Assembly: GCF_963678875.1 (NCBI RefSeq) | Contig: NZ_OY787456.1 | Location: forward strand, 2,480,001-2,544,000 | DNA: 64,000 nt | Direction: 5' to 3' | Source: an uncultured Hyphomonas sp. | Lineage (GTDB): Bacteria; Pseudomonadota; Alphaproteobacteria; Caulobacterales; Hyphomonadaceae | In this document: positions 7,828-16,527 of the stretch, one piece after another | How the letters are laid out: each line of letters starts with the position of its first letter | How positions within the stretch are numbered: the stretch's first letter is position 1 | Position numbers and translations under genes: made by a program | Notes under the pieces: model-generated | Seen by the model: the letters and a program-made list of their open reading frames with translations, nothing else | Told to the model about the DNA's origin: nothing | Database searches by the model: none

Positions 7828-10167
7828 ATGCGAACAAGGATAGGCAGGAGCCTGATTACAGCAGCAATCCTGACGGCTTCGGGGTGGCAAGCCAGCGCGC
7901 TCGCTCAGTCTTCGGAAGAAGTAGCGGCAGAAGCGACAGACGAAAGCCGCATGGACGTGGTCCAGGTAACGGCACAGAGACGCGAGCAAGCACTTGTCGA
8001 AGTTCCGCTCGCCGTAACAGCATTCAGCGCGGAGCAATTGGCCGAACGCGGCGTTACGGACTACACGCAAATCGCCAGCTCCGTTCCGAACATGCAGTTC
8101 GAGGAAGTCCAGTCCCAGCGCAACCAGCGCATCATAATTCGCGGCATCTCTTCGGATACCCGCTTCGCAGGCTCTGAATCGGCGGTGGGCGTGGTTGTTG
8201 ATGGTGTATCGCTCGCCGGCGTTGCCGGCCTTACTTTCGATCTCGCCGACATTGAGCAGATTGAAGTCCTACGCGGTCCACAGGGGACGCTGTACGGACG
8301 CAATACGGCCGCGGGCGTGATCAACGTGTTCACGACGAAGCCCAGCAACGAGTTCGTCGCCAGCGCTACGGCCGAGCTTGGCAACTACGATCACACACTG
8401 CTGAAGGGGTACATTCGCGGACCACTGGTCCGTGACAAGCTCTATGCCAGCGTTTCAGCAATCAGCGTCAAGCGGGATGGTTTCGAAACCCTCGCGGCAA
8501 CGGGCGACGATGTGAACACGCGTGACACCCAAGGCATTCGCGGCCAACTCCGCTGGACCCCCGCTCCGGACTGGGATCTCCGCCTCATCGCCGAGTACCA
8601 GGAAGACGATTTCTCGCAGCAGCGCGGGCAGGACGATGTGCTGGAGCCCATCGATCGCGAGCTGACAAGCGTTCCCTATCGTCCGCTCGCTGACCGGGAA
8701 CTGGAAGGATATTCGCTGAGCGTGAACAAGGAGTTCGACGCGTTCGCGCTCCGCTCGATCACCTCCCAGCGCTCGTACACGACCCACGAACGCGACTCCA
8801 ATCTCGCGGTCGCGGGCGTTTCTTTCGTGGACCGGCTGAATGTCGAAGAATCGAACGAGTTCACGCAGGAGTTCCAGATCAGCTCCGTCGGCGACAACCG
8901 GGTCGACTGGGTCGCCGGGGCTTACTACCTCAACCAGCAGCTGACCTTTGACGGCCAGTATGCCGTCAACATCGACGGACTCTACAGTCTGCTGTTCGGG
9001 CCGACCGCACAGCTATTCGGGGCACCCGGCTATCTTGCAGGTGACGTGGCCTTCTTCGGCGGCACCCCCTGCCCGCTCCAGGACCCGGCCTGTGTCGGCA
9101 CGGTACCTGCGGTGGTGAACTGGACCTTCAAGACCACCTCAATGGCAGCGTTCGGCCAGGTGGGAATTGAGCTCAATGATCGCCTGACGCTCGATATCGG
9201 TGCACGCTATTCCAACGAGAGCAAGGACTTCGTCTATGATTCACTGGTGAACACGGCGATCCCGGGCCTGCCCGGCTTCATCCCCGACGGCGTGGTCTTC
9301 ATTGCCGGCCAAGGCAATCCTGACTTTGGCGCACCGCTGCCGTACACGGACACGATCGAGAACGATGTGTGGACGTCCCGTATCGCGCTGACCTACGCGC
9401 TGGACGACGCGAACAATCTCTACGCCTCCGCGGCACAGGGATCGAAGTCCGGCACCTTCTTCGCCAACATTCTCGGCATCAGCGACGGCAACAACAATGG
9501 CATCAATGACAATGTCGAGTTCCTGAGGGTTCGTCCCGAATCCTCGTGGAACTATGAAGTTGGCATGAAGGGGCAGGTCGGAATCTTTGGCTATGCCGCT
9601 GCGGCCTACTATATCGACTACAAGGACCTTCAGACCCAACGGACCTTGCCGCTGCTCGCGTCCACGGTGCAAATCCTCGGCAATGCCGATGCGACGTCCT
9701 ACGGCGCGGAACTGGAACTGAATGCCCAGTTCACAGACAACCTCTCAATGGATTTCGGGATCGGCTTCAACAAGACTGAATTCCAGGACTATCCGGATTG
9801 TGCACCGGGCCTGAACTGCGACGGCAATGAGCTGGTCTATGCCCCAACCGTCACGTCTTCTCTGGGACTGAACTACAACCGCCAGCTCAATGAGCAATTC
9901 CAGCTGTTCTCCCGGCTGGGCGCGACCTTTCGCGGCGAGCAATATTACGACGTGACGAACAATCCGCTGTACAATGGCGGCTCTGCAACCCTCGTCGACG
10001 GCACAATTGGTATCGAGACGACTGACTCGCGCTGGTCGGTCGCACTCTGGGGCCGTAACCTTGCGGACGAGGACTACATTGTCGGCCTCGCCCCCGACCA
10101 GATCGGCACGAACGTCACGCTGGGCGTGCCGCGCACCTACGGAGTTCGACTGACCGCGAAATACTGA
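7828..10167 (+). CDS. TonB-dependent outer-membrane receptor
   Basis: A 779-residue receptor that imports a large or scarce solute using TonB energy. It has a signal peptide (cleaved near SALAQ), a TonB box-like VVQVTAQRRE, a plug domain with the RGP-GTLYGRN motif and a beta-barrel ending in GVRLTAKY with the terminal aromatic residue. ATG 7828 is preferred over 7795 because GGGAGGAAG is placed 7 bp before it. Domain style matches the abundant sphingomonad/caulobacter receptors for organic substrates rather than classic siderophore receptors. It shares the operator with neighbouring hydrolase and CoA genes, so it probably imports the island's substrate. A strong terminator follows. Confidence 0.93.
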   Translation: MRTRIGRSLITAAILTASGWQASALAQSSEEVAAEATDESRMDVVQVTAQRREQALVEVPLAVTAFSAEQLAERGVTDYTQIASSVPNMQFEEVQSQRNQRIIIRGISSDTRFAGSESAVGVVVDGVSLAGVAGLTFDLADIEQIEVLRGPQGTLYGRNTAAGVINVFTTKPSNEFVASATAELGNYDHTLLKGYIRGPLVRDKLYASVSAISVKRDGFETLAATGDDVNTRDTQGIRGQLRWTPAPDWDLRLIAEYQEDDFSQQRGQDDVLEPIDRELTSVPYRPLADRELEGYSLSVNKEFDAFALRSITSQRSYTTHERDSNLAVAGVSFVDRLNVEESNEFTQEFQISSVGDNRVDWVAGAYYLNQQLTFDGQYAVNIDGLYSLLFGPTAQLFGAPGYLAGDVAFFGGTPCPLQDPACVGTVPAVVNWTFKTTSMAAFGQVGIELNDRLTLDIGARYSNESKDFVYDSLVNTAIPGLPGFIPDGVVFIAGQGNPDFGAPLPYTDTIENDVWTSRIALTYALDDANNLYASAAQGSKSGTFFANILGISDGNNNGINDNVEFLRVRPESSWNYEVGMKGQVGIFGYAAAAYYIDYKDLQTQRTLPLLASTVQILGNADATSYGAELELNAQFTDNLSMDFGIGFNKTEFQDYPDCAPGLNCDGNELVYAPTVTSSLGLNYNRQLNEQFQLFSRLGATFRGEQYYDVTNNPLYNGGSATLVDGTIGIETTDSRWSVALWGRNLADEDYIVGLAPDQIGTNVTLGVPRTYGVRLTAKY

Positions 10168-10194
10168 TCCAGCGTTCCTCCTGCGGTCGGTCCT

Positions 10195-10232
10195 GGCTGG
10201 CTGCATCCATACCGGGTGCAGCCAGCCTTTTT
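10195..10232 (+). terminator. Rho-independent terminator after the TonB receptor gene
   Basis: An 11-bp perfect stem, GGCTGGCTGCA (10195-10205) with TGCAGCCAGCC (10217-10227), is followed by TTTTT (10228-10232). It ends the receptor transcript 28 bp after the stop codon. Confidence 0.9.
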
Positions 10233-10261
10233 ACCCGTGCGGAGGCGTGGTCAGCGGTTGT

Positions 10262-10281
10262 TGTCAGCCGATCACCTGACA
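10262..10281. promoter_or_regulatory. Inverted repeat upstream of enoyl-CoA hydratase
   Basis: TGTCAG and CTGACA, 6-bp perfect arms 8 bp apart, lie 36 bp before the hydratase start. No TTAG-type operator is visible here although neighbouring units have one. A regulatory role is a guess. Confidence 0.25.
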
Positions 10282-10316
10282 GAATAATTTCAAGCGGAGA
10301 AACCAAGGAGACGTGG

Positions 10317-11116
10317 ATGCCCGTAATCGAGATTGAAGCGCGCGGACCCGTGAACGGGGTCACCCTGAATCGGCCTGAGGCCCTGAATGCGATGAGCCCT
10401 GAATTGGTTCGGGCCCTGCGCACATATTTCATCGAGCTCGCCGCCCGCCCGGACGGAGCATCGTGGTTCTGCGTGGGCGAGGGAAGGCTTTCTGCGCCGG
10501 GTTGGACCTGAAGAACGAAGCCGAACGCGACGACGGCTCAGCCGGCCCCGGAATCGCCGCCGGCCTGCGAATGCAGCGCCAGATCGCTGACATCTACCTC
10601 GCTATGAGGCGGTGCCCGCAACCGATTATCAGCCTTGTGCACGGAGCAGCCTGCGGCGGCGGCTTCTCGCTCGCCATGGCGTCCGACATACGCATCGCGA
10701 CAGACACAGCGCGTATGAACTACGCCTATATCCGCATCGGACTGGGCAGATGTGACATGGGCTCATTCTACTTCCTGCCACGGCTGGTCGGTGCGTCCCT
10801 TGCCTCGGAGCTCATCCTTACAGGGAAGTTTGTGTCCGCCGACCGCGCATTCAGTCTCGGGCTCCTGTCTCAGGTCGTCCCGGAGGCTGACCTGGAAGCT
10901 GCCGCCGAAGAGGACATCGGGTATATGCTGAAAACGTCGCTTCTAGGCCTGCGGCTCTCGAAAGAAGCGCTGAAAATAAACCTCTACGCTGGCAGCCTGG
11001 AAGCAGTGATTGCGCTGGAAGATCGGAACCAGATCCTGTGCGCCAATTCTGTAGATTTTGCCGAAGGGGTTCAGGCATTTCTGGAACGGCGCGAACCGCA
11101 ATGGGCGCCTGACTGA
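10317..11116 (+). pseudogene. Enoyl-CoA hydratase/isomerase (crotonase family), frameshifted
   Basis: Hydration of a 2-enoyl-CoA in a beta-oxidation-like path would be its role. The start (MPVIEIEARGPVNGVTLNRP) is in one frame up to about residue 47. The rest, from VVLRGRGKAFCAGLDLKN at 10463 to the stop at 11116, is in another. Restoring one base near 10455-10460 (GACGGAGC to GACGGGAGC, for example) joins them into a normal crotonase of about 266 residues. It then has the CoA-binding FCAGLDL, the oxyanion segment HGAACGGGFSLAMASDIRIA and GLGRCDMGS. Either a true inactivating mutation or a sequencing error in a G run. An AAGGAG lies 8 bp before the ATG. Confidence 0.85.
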
Positions 11117-11135
11117 GGCCAGACGCCCACACCGA

Positions 11136-12107
11136 TCATGTCATCGCAGCGAGGCGACCTTCAATAATTTCGGTCGCCTCACGCACCATCCGCGCGACAA
11201 GATTCCCGACGGTCGGAATGTCATGGATCAGTCCCTGCACCTGGCCTGCGGACCAGACGCCGTGCTCGGGATTGCCTTCCTCATACACTAATCGTCCCCG
11301 GCTGCCGGCCACAAGGTCACGGACATCGTCAAACGTTGCACCACCTGCCCGCTCAATTGCCACGACTTGTTGGCTGATGGAATTCCGCGCGACGCGTGAT
11401 GTATTGCGCAGGGTGCGCAGGATCAGGTCAGTCTGACGTTCGTCATTCGCAACGATCTGCTGTTTCACACTCTGATGGATTGGACTCTCAGCGGTGCACA
11501 TGAAGCGCGTGCCCATGTTGACGCCTTCCGCGCCAAGCGCGAGCGCGGCAACCAGACCCCGGCCGTCGGCAAAGCCACCGCTTGCGATCATTGGAATAGA
11601 AACCTTGTCCGCCGCTGCCGGGATCAGTACCAGGCCGGGGACGTCATCCTCGCCCGGGTGACCTGCGCACTCAAAACCGTCGATGGAAATTGCATCGGCT
11701 CCGAGTTGCTCAGCCTTGATGGCGTGGCGCACGGAAGTGCATTTGTGCAGCACTTTCACACCCGCTGCCTTGAACTCCGGAATGTGCTCCTGCGGATTAC
11801 TGCCCGCCGTTTCGACGATGCGAATTCCGGACTCGACGATCGCCTGACGGTATTCCGCATAAGGGGGTGGTTTGATCGCCGGCAGGATGGTCAAGTTTAC
11901 GCCGAAGGGCTTGTCGGTCAATTCGCGGCACCGTGCGATCTCTTTCGCCAACGCATCGGGATCGGGTTGCGTAAGCGCGGTCACCAGACCCAGTCCGCCT
12001 GCATTTGCAACTGCGGCAACCAGCTCGGCCCGCCCAACCCACTGCATGCCGCCCTGAACAATGGGATACTGTATCCCGAATGACTTTGTGAAACGCGTTG
12101 AAAACAT
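11136..12107 (-). CDS. Nitronate monooxygenase/2-nitropropane dioxygenase family flavoprotein
   Basis: A 323-residue FMN-dependent TIM-barrel protein. Recognisable parts are IQYPIVQGGMQWVG at the N-terminus, GVNLTI, DAISIDGFECAGHPGEDD near residue 140-155 (with the family His) and the phosphate-binding ASGGFADGRG and MGTRFMCT segments. The family oxidises alkyl nitronates. Many members sit in fatty-acid or aromatic catabolic clusters with no nitro substrate and may act as enoyl-CoA or other reductases/oxidases. Start ATG 12107 is 20 bp from the tandem operators 3 and 4. It is the sole gene of its transcription unit and converges on the hydratase gene. Confidence 0.88.
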   Translation of the reverse strand: MFSTRFTKSFGIQYPIVQGGMQWVGRAELVAAVANAGGLGLVTALTQPDPDALAKEIARCRELTDKPFGVNLTILPAIKPPPYAEYRQAIVESGIRIVETAGSNPQEHIPEFKAAGVKVLHKCTSVRHAIKAEQLGADAISIDGFECAGHPGEDDVPGLVLIPAAADKVSIPMIASGGFADGRGLVAALALGAEGVNMGTRFMCTAESPIHQSVKQQIVANDERQTDLILRTLRNTSRVARNSISQQVVAIERAGGATFDDVRDLVAGSRGRLVYEEGNPEHGVWSAGQVQGLIHDIPTVGNLVARMVREATEIIEGRLAAMT

Positions 12108-12126
12108 TTTTACTCCCCATACTTGA

Positions 12127-12138
12127 TTAGCCTCCTAA
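12127..12138. promoter_or_regulatory. Island operator site 3
   Basis: TTAGCCTCCTAA, the gene-proximal member of a tandem pair upstream of the nitronate monooxygenase-like gene (start 12107). Confidence 0.65.
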
Positions 12139-12143
12139 TTATT

Positions 12144-12157
12144 ATTAGGCGCCTAAT
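12144..12157. promoter_or_regulatory. Island operator site 4 (perfect palindrome)
   Basis: ATTAGGCGCCTAAT is a perfect 14-bp palindrome centred 18 bp from site 3, which puts the two dyads on nearly the same helix face. It is the cleanest version of the repeated operator. Confidence 0.7.
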
Positions 12158-12185
12158 CACGCAAGAAGATTGTTTCGATCAAATT

Positions 12186-13130
12186 TCAGTAGCCCGTCGT
12201 CCGGTCCACCACAGGGGACGGCATGCCGCCCCGCTCTACTTGAGTGATCACTTCCCTCAGGCGATCGGCCACCGCTTCAACGGTTGCCGCGCTAGCGCAA
12301 TGCGGCGTTACGGTGACCCGTGGATGCGTCCAATACGGATAGTCTTCCGGCAAAGGCTCGATGTCGAACGCATCAAGAGTCGCCTCGCTCACCTCCCCAT
12401 TGTCGAGAGACGCGATCAGGTCTGCATCCTTGATGATGCCGCCCCGCGATGCATTGATAAGCGACGCGCCGCGCGGCAGGCACTTCAATGCCTGCGCGTC
12501 GATGAGCTGCGCCGTCTCTGGTGTCAATGGCAGCAGGCTGACCAGAACATCACAGCCGGACAGGAATTCCGGTAGGCTGTCATCGCCGACAAAACATTCA
12601 ACTCCCTGGACCGATTTCGGGGTCCGCGACCAGCCCCGGACCTTGAACCCCAGCGGCCTCAGGTATGTTGCGGCATGCTGGCCGAGCGTACCGAGCCCGA
12701 GGATGCCAACCGTTGTGTCCTGCGCCGTCGGACTGACGAAGAGGTTCCACGCCTGCCGGGCCTGCGCCTCCCGGATCTCGCGATACCGCCGCATGTGGTT
12801 CAGGACGTGCTGGACGATATACTCGCTCATGCGCTGCGCCATATCCGGCTGGACCATTCGGACGACAGGCACGTCCGGCAGGTCCGGGTCAGCCAGGATA
12901 TGTTCCACCCCGGCACCAACGGGCATGATGGCTTTGAGCCGCGGAAAACGCGCGAGGTAGCCCGGCGGCGGCGCTAGCACGAATGCATAGGTGATCGATT
13001 CCGGCGGGATGGCGTCCTGCGGCAGCACAAGCTGTACGTCCGGCAACCGCTTGCGGAAGCCGTCCAGATAGTAGTCGCGCCAGGCCTCGGGCAGGACGCA
13101 CAGAAGACTGACTTTCGATGCCGTCACCAC
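12186..13130 (-). CDS. D-isomer 2-hydroxyacid dehydrogenase, GhrA-like
   Basis: A 314-residue NAD(P)-dependent oxidoreductase that interconverts a 2-oxoacid and a D-2-hydroxyacid. The Rossmann motif GILGLGTLGQ is near residue 143. The catalytic triad is visible as Arg in NASRGGI, Glu in DIEPLPEDYP and His in TPHCAS. Overall it resembles glyoxylate/hydroxypyruvate reductase A. Its start overlaps the end of the upstream alpha/beta hydrolase gene by 7 bp, so the two are cotranscribed from the operator-5 promoter. Substrate in this island is unknown. Confidence 0.9.
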   Translation of the reverse strand: MVTASKVSLLCVLPEAWRDYYLDGFRKRLPDVQLVLPQDAIPPESITYAFVLAPPPGYLARFPRLKAIMPVGAGVEHILADPDLPDVPVVRMVQPDMAQRMSEYIVQHVLNHMRRYREIREAQARQAWNLFVSPTAQDTTVGILGLGTLGQHAATYLRPLGFKVRGWSRTPKSVQGVECFVGDDSLPEFLSGCDVLVSLLPLTPETAQLIDAQALKCLPRGASLINASRGGIIKDADLIASLDNGEVSEATLDAFDIEPLPEDYPYWTHPRVTVTPHCASAATVEAVADRLREVITQVERGGMPSPVVDRTTGY

Positions 13131-14008
13131 CTGCTCGCCCCACCGCTGCGGATGTCAGAAATCACCGATAGAATCTTTTCTCGAATCAGGTGCGGATGTT
13201 GGGCCCCATGAAGATGTCCGCCATTCCACAGCTCATAGGGCATGTCGCCATAGGACGGGCCCTGTACGGACAGGCGGTTCAACTGGTCGTACCGGCCCAG
13301 CACCGGATAGACGTTTGAATTGTCATGCCGTGCCCAGGCCTCCGTATAGTTGAGGCGCGTGCGCAAAACTTCGGGCCGCTTGCGGGCCAGCGCCGCAGCC
13401 TTGACGGTGGTCAGAAATATCTCGGCATGCGCTGTACCCGATACAAACGGCACATAGGCATCTGCGCTGTTGTAGTGGAGGTGATGCCGCCCGCTTACGA
13501 ATCCTCCGAGACTGTATCCCGCAACGATCTTGCAGGATGCGCGGGAGAGCTCCGGCATTTGTATGAGCGCTTCCGAAAGGGCTACAACGGATGCGATCAT
13601 GGCGACGTAATTGTTGAAATCCTGAAACCGCTCCTGCAGCTCTTTCTGGTCAGTCTGGAATGGCGTCTTGATCGCGATCACCGTCAAGTCGGCGGCCATA
13701 TCTGGCGGAAACGCCGCCGAGACCGTTCGGTCAAACGGAATTTCTCCACCGCCCTGATGATAGATGACGACAGGCGCTTCCGGCCCGCCCCGGCTGATAA
13801 GTTTCAGCCCGGCCTCCATCGGACCGGCGAGCCCCATGACGGAAATGGGGGTGAACGTGCCGACGTCCGGCAATATCGGTACCGCCAGGGATATCGCGTC
13901 CAGATGCTCTCCAAACGTCGCTGTCTCGACCGACCGGCTGAAAAATGGCTTTCCGAGCACTCCAATCAGCGTCAGGAAAAGCCGGTCACCCAGAATATGT
14001 TTGATCAA
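13124..14008 (-). CDS. Alpha/beta hydrolase
   Basis: A 294-residue hydrolase with the nucleophile elbow GYSLGGF (GxSxG, about residues 168-174). A probable His sits in GGHLHGAQHPH near the C-terminus and an acidic candidate in LGRYDQLNR. No signal peptide is obvious. The subfamily is not one I recognise. It is divergent from marR, with operator 5 in the 42 bp between ATG 14008 and 14051, so it is likely a directly repressed target. Ester, lactone or thioester cleavage in the island's pathway is inferred. Confidence 0.75.
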   Translation of the reverse strand: MIKHILGDRLFLTLIGVLGKPFFSRSVETATFGEHLDAISLAVPILPDVGTFTPISVMGLAGPMEAGLKLISRGGPEAPVVIYHQGGGEIPFDRTVSAAFPPDMAADLTVIAIKTPFQTDQKELQERFQDFNNYVAMIASVVALSEALIQMPELSRASCKIVAGYSLGGFVSGRHHLHYNSADAYVPFVSGTAHAEIFLTTVKAAALARKRPEVLRTRLNYTEAWARHDNSNVYPVLGRYDQLNRLSVQGPSYGDMPYELWNGGHLHGAQHPHLIREKILSVISDIRSGGASRW

Positions 14009-14024
14009 TGCTGCCCACCTTTAA

Positions 14025-14036
14025 TTTAGATCCTAA
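14025..14036. promoter_or_regulatory. Island operator site 5 in the marR-hydrolase divergent promoter
   Basis: TTTAGATCCTAA keeps the outer TT/AA and one CTAA half of the operator. It sits between the divergent alpha/beta hydrolase and marR genes, where autoregulation by a MarR protein is expected. Confidence 0.6.
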
Positions 14037-14128
14037 CTATAAGGTGTGTCATGATATTTGCAATGTCAGGCGAGCGGGCGTATTTGATATGGCTACGTTT
14101 TCAAGTCCTGACTGATGAGATTTGCGCA

Positions 14129-14689
14129 ATGAGTGACCTCCTGGTGCCAAAAGACCTACCTTCGCTGTCTCAGATCAAGGAGCAGATCAAAGAACATCCG
14201 CAGCTGGATGCGCTAGCCATCTTCACGATGAATGAACTGCTGCGCACAGCACGGTCGATGGAACTTGAGCTCGAAAAGGAGCTCTCGACCCACAACCTCA
14301 CCATGGGGCGGCACGTTACCCTGTGGTGCGTCGCTGTGCTTGGGGCGGATGAAGGCATCACACCGGCACAGATCGCAGACCAGCTTGGCGTGACCCGCGC
14401 CACGATCACAGGCCTGCTCGATGCCTTGGAAAAAGAGAAGTTTATCGTGCGGCAACGTCGGGAAGACGACCGGCGCAAGGTGTCGGTTCTCCTGACCGCG
14501 AAGGGGCTCAAGAAGCTCGAGAAAGTGTACCCGCCGCACTACTACAACATCACTCAGGCTATGCAGGTCCTGAGCAAGGATGAACGGATGCAGCTGATCG
14601 GCTTGCTGCGGCGCCTGCGCGACGCCGCACCGCTCCTGTCGCGTCCCCAGAAGGCTGCGTCGCCCGCAAAAGCCAAGGCAAGCCGCTAG
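14129..14689 (+). CDS. MarR-family transcriptional regulator
   Basis: A winged-helix dimeric regulator, 186 residues from ATG 14129. The wing-helix region is clear: ITPAQIADQLGVTRATITGLLDALEK as recognition helix area, then RREDDRRKVSVLLTAKG as the basic beta-wing. A longer reading from ATG 14051 (AAGGTG upstream) would add 26 residues that do not look like the family. I prefer 14129, since 14051 is very near the promoter dyad. MarR proteins usually repress and release DNA on binding an aromatic acid or CoA thioester. Nine related dyads within 19 kb suggest it controls the whole island. Confidence 0.9.
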   Translation: MSDLLVPKDLPSLSQIKEQIKEHPQLDALAIFTMNELLRTARSMELELEKELSTHNLTMGRHVTLWCVAVLGADEGITPAQIADQLGVTRATITGLLDALEKEKFIVRQRREDDRRKVSVLLTAKGLKKLEKVYPPHYYNITQAMQVLSKDERMQLIGLLRRLRDAAPLLSRPQKAASPAKAKASR

Positions 14690-14797
14690 CGCCGCTCGCC
14701 GCGCGCGACTCGCCAGAAAACTCTCCCGCCCCCCCTCGCCGCATCTTCCGCAACGGAAACTGGCCTCCCCGTCATTTGCTCTATTGTCAGATTATAA

Positions 14798-14816
14798 TAC
14801 GGAAGCTAATTATTTG
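14798..14816 (+). promoter_or_regulatory. Island operator site 6
   Basis: TACGGAAGCTAA followed by TTATTTG. The same 12-mer is repeated exactly at site 8. It keeps only one strong half (GCTAA) plus the tail, about 80 bp before the cupin gene. Confidence 0.6.
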
Positions 14817-14823
14817 TCGGGCA

Positions 14824-14864
14824 CGGTACCCTGAACCCATCTTGCAGATGGGTTCAGGGTACCG
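14824..14864. repeat. Perfect 18-bp inverted repeat in the cupin gene leader
   Basis: CGGTACCCTGAACCCATC (14824-14841), a 5-nt loop TTGCA, then its exact complement (14847-14864). It is 32 bp before the cupin ATG and 7 bp after operator 6. No T-run follows, so it is not a standard terminator. It could shape the mRNA 5' end, act as an attenuator or be a protein-binding palindrome. Confidence 0.8.
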
Positions 14865-14896
14865 CCGAAGGAAAATCGATTTGGGAGAAACGGACC

Positions 14897-15382
14897 ATGG
14901 CACAACTCGAAGACGGGAGCTTCCTGTACGCACTTGAGGACAAGCCCTGGTACCGTTTCATTCAAAATCCTGACGATGCGATCAAGTTGCTGCATGTCGA
15001 TGAAGTTGCCCAGCAAGTAGTGTTCGTGCAGCGCTTCAGCGCCAATACCCGCCACCATAAGCACACCCATCACTGTACGGCGATCGCCTACACGCTGACC
15101 GGAACCTGGGTCTACGACGAGACCGAAATCCCGGTAGGAACGCTCGCATATGAACCCTTCGGGTCTACCCACACGCCAATGACAACCAATGGTCACGTGG
15201 CAGATGTTCTGGTCATCCTCACCGCCATAAACAAGGACGGCCGCTTCCTCGAACTCCACGGCGAGGATGGAGAATCCTTCGAGCTGAACCTCGACGTATT
15301 CAAGCTCATGAATTCGATGAGCCCGGACGAGTTCCTGGAGTTCCAGCGTTCTCAAATGACTGTCAGTGAAAAAGCCGACTGA
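14897..15382 (+). CDS. Cupin-fold protein, 2,4'-dihydroxyacetophenone dioxygenase/ChrR-like cupin
   Basis: A 161-residue single-domain cupin. Metal-ligand candidates are the His-rich strand TRHHKHTHHCTAIAYTLTG (about residues 51-70), then Glu/His in the second motif GTLAYEPFGSTHT. The arrangement resembles cupins annotated as 2,4'-dihydroxyacetophenone dioxygenase, which cleave a C-C bond next to a ketone with iron. Whether this protein is an enzyme or a small-molecule binding cupin is not decided by sequence. It leads an operon with two acyl-CoA dehydrogenases and a small membrane protein. Confidence 0.75.
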   Translation: MAQLEDGSFLYALEDKPWYRFIQNPDDAIKLLHVDEVAQQVVFVQRFSANTRHHKHTHHCTAIAYTLTGTWVYDETEIPVGTLAYEPFGSTHTPMTTNGHVADVLVILTAINKDGRFLELHGEDGESFELNLDVFKLMNSMSPDEFLEFQRSQMTVSEKAD

Positions 15383-15417
15383 GTTCCCGGTAGACGGCCA
15401 GCGTACGGACAGGTCTA

Positions 15418-16527
15418 ATGAGTTTTGTATTCACCGAAGACCACGACCTCGTTCGCGAACAGGTCGATCGCTTGCTCCAGGCGCAGCCATCCGCGCACAT
15501 GCTGCGAACTATGCTGAACGGCGACATGGCAGCAGCCCGTCCGGCCTGGCAGGCGGTATGTGAGGCTGGCGTACCGGGTACAGCACTGCCCGAGCACATT
15601 GGGGGTAACGGCCTCGGCTACCTCGACCTGTGCATCATCGCCGAAGAACTCGGGGCTAACATGACGCCGGTGCCCGTGACGTCCTCTCGCTTCCTCGCCC
15701 TGGAAGCCCTGCTTCCGTTCAAGCAGGATCCGGTATGTGCAGACTGTATCCGATCCTTTGCCGCAGGCAAACGCATTGGCGCTCTGGTCGACTGCCGCCA
15801 ACCTCTATCAGGGTCTATCGAGACGCAAAGCCAAAGCGCATCCGGCACGTTTAATTTGCCGGTAGACGGACTGCCAGCGGATACCGTCGTGGCAATTTGT
15901 GCCGATGGTCAACTCGTCCTGATTGATCTCGATCAGCCGGATGTCGCTATAAGGCCCACCGCACCGCGGGAACCGAGTTGGCCGGTCATGACTGTGACGC
16001 TTTCAGGTGCCGATTATCATGCAGTCAGTAAGTTGCCATCCTCGCAGACCAGCCCGGACAATTTTTTGGCCCGGTCGGCAATTCTTGTCGCTTTCCAGCA
16101 ACTGGGGGGCGCCGAGCGCTGCCTGGCACAAGCCGTCGCGCTCGGAAAAGACCGTCGTGCATTCGGACGCAAGATCGGGAGCTTCCAGGCACTCAAGCAT
16201 ATGCTGGCCGATCTTTATGTCACGGTCGAACTGGCCCGCTCCAATTGTCTCTACGCCGCTTGGGCGCTGGATAATGATGCAGAGACCTTGCCACTGGCGG
16301 GTGCCCTGGCGCACGTATCCGCGACAACTGCCTATCTCGAATGCGCGAAAGGCAACCTCCAGGTTCATGGCGCCATGGGCTTCACTTGGGAGGCCGATTG
16401 CCACCTCCACTACCGCAGGTCGCTCTGGCTCGCCGGCTGCCTCGGCGGCAGACCTGCGTGGAGGCGCATGATTGCCCAGCATTTGCGCGCCGAGGCACAA
16501 GCGCAGGAGCACGCCCATGCAGTTTGA
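15418..16527 (+). CDS. Acyl-CoA dehydrogenase, short subunit type
   Basis: A 369-residue acyl-CoA dehydrogenase family protein. The N-terminal helical domain reads MSFVFTEDHDLVREQVDRLL, and the C-terminal helical domain contains GRKIGSFQALKHMLADL and QVHGAMGFTWEADCHLHYRR. The central beta-domain is poor in the usual FAD/substrate motifs. Directly followed, with an 11-bp overlap, by a full acyl-CoA dehydrogenase. Such pairs, one more degenerate than the other, form alpha2beta2 enzymes in known steroid side-chain degradation (FadE/ChsE pairs). I infer the same here. Substrate acyl-CoA is unknown. Confidence 0.88.
   Translation: MSFVFTEDHDLVREQVDRLLQAQPSAHMLRTMLNGDMAAARPAWQAVCEAGVPGTALPEHIGGNGLGYLDLCIIAEELGANMTPVPVTSSRFLALEALLPFKQDPVCADCIRSFAAGKRIGALVDCRQPLSGSIETQSQSASGTFNLPVDGLPADTVVAICADGQLVLIDLDQPDVAIRPTAPREPSWPVMTVTLSGADYHAVSKLPSSQTSPDNFLARSAILVAFQQLGGAERCLAQAVALGKDRRAFGRKIGSFQALKHMLADLYVTVELARSNCLYAAWALDNDAETLPLAGALAHVSATTAYLECAKGNLQVHGAMGFTWEADCHLHYRRSLWLAGCLGGRPAWRRMIAQHLRAEAQAQEHAHAV

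Larger units (their letters stand above)
14690..14896. other. Regulatory leader region of the cupin-acyl-CoA dehydrogenase operon
   Basis: Non-coding. It holds operator 6 and a long perfect hairpin, both listed separately, and a GGGAG ribosome site 8 bp before the cupin ATG. Confidence 0.6.

Noticed and set aside
13325..14029. 234-codon plus-strand open frame
   Set aside because: Antisense to the alpha/beta hydrolase gene.
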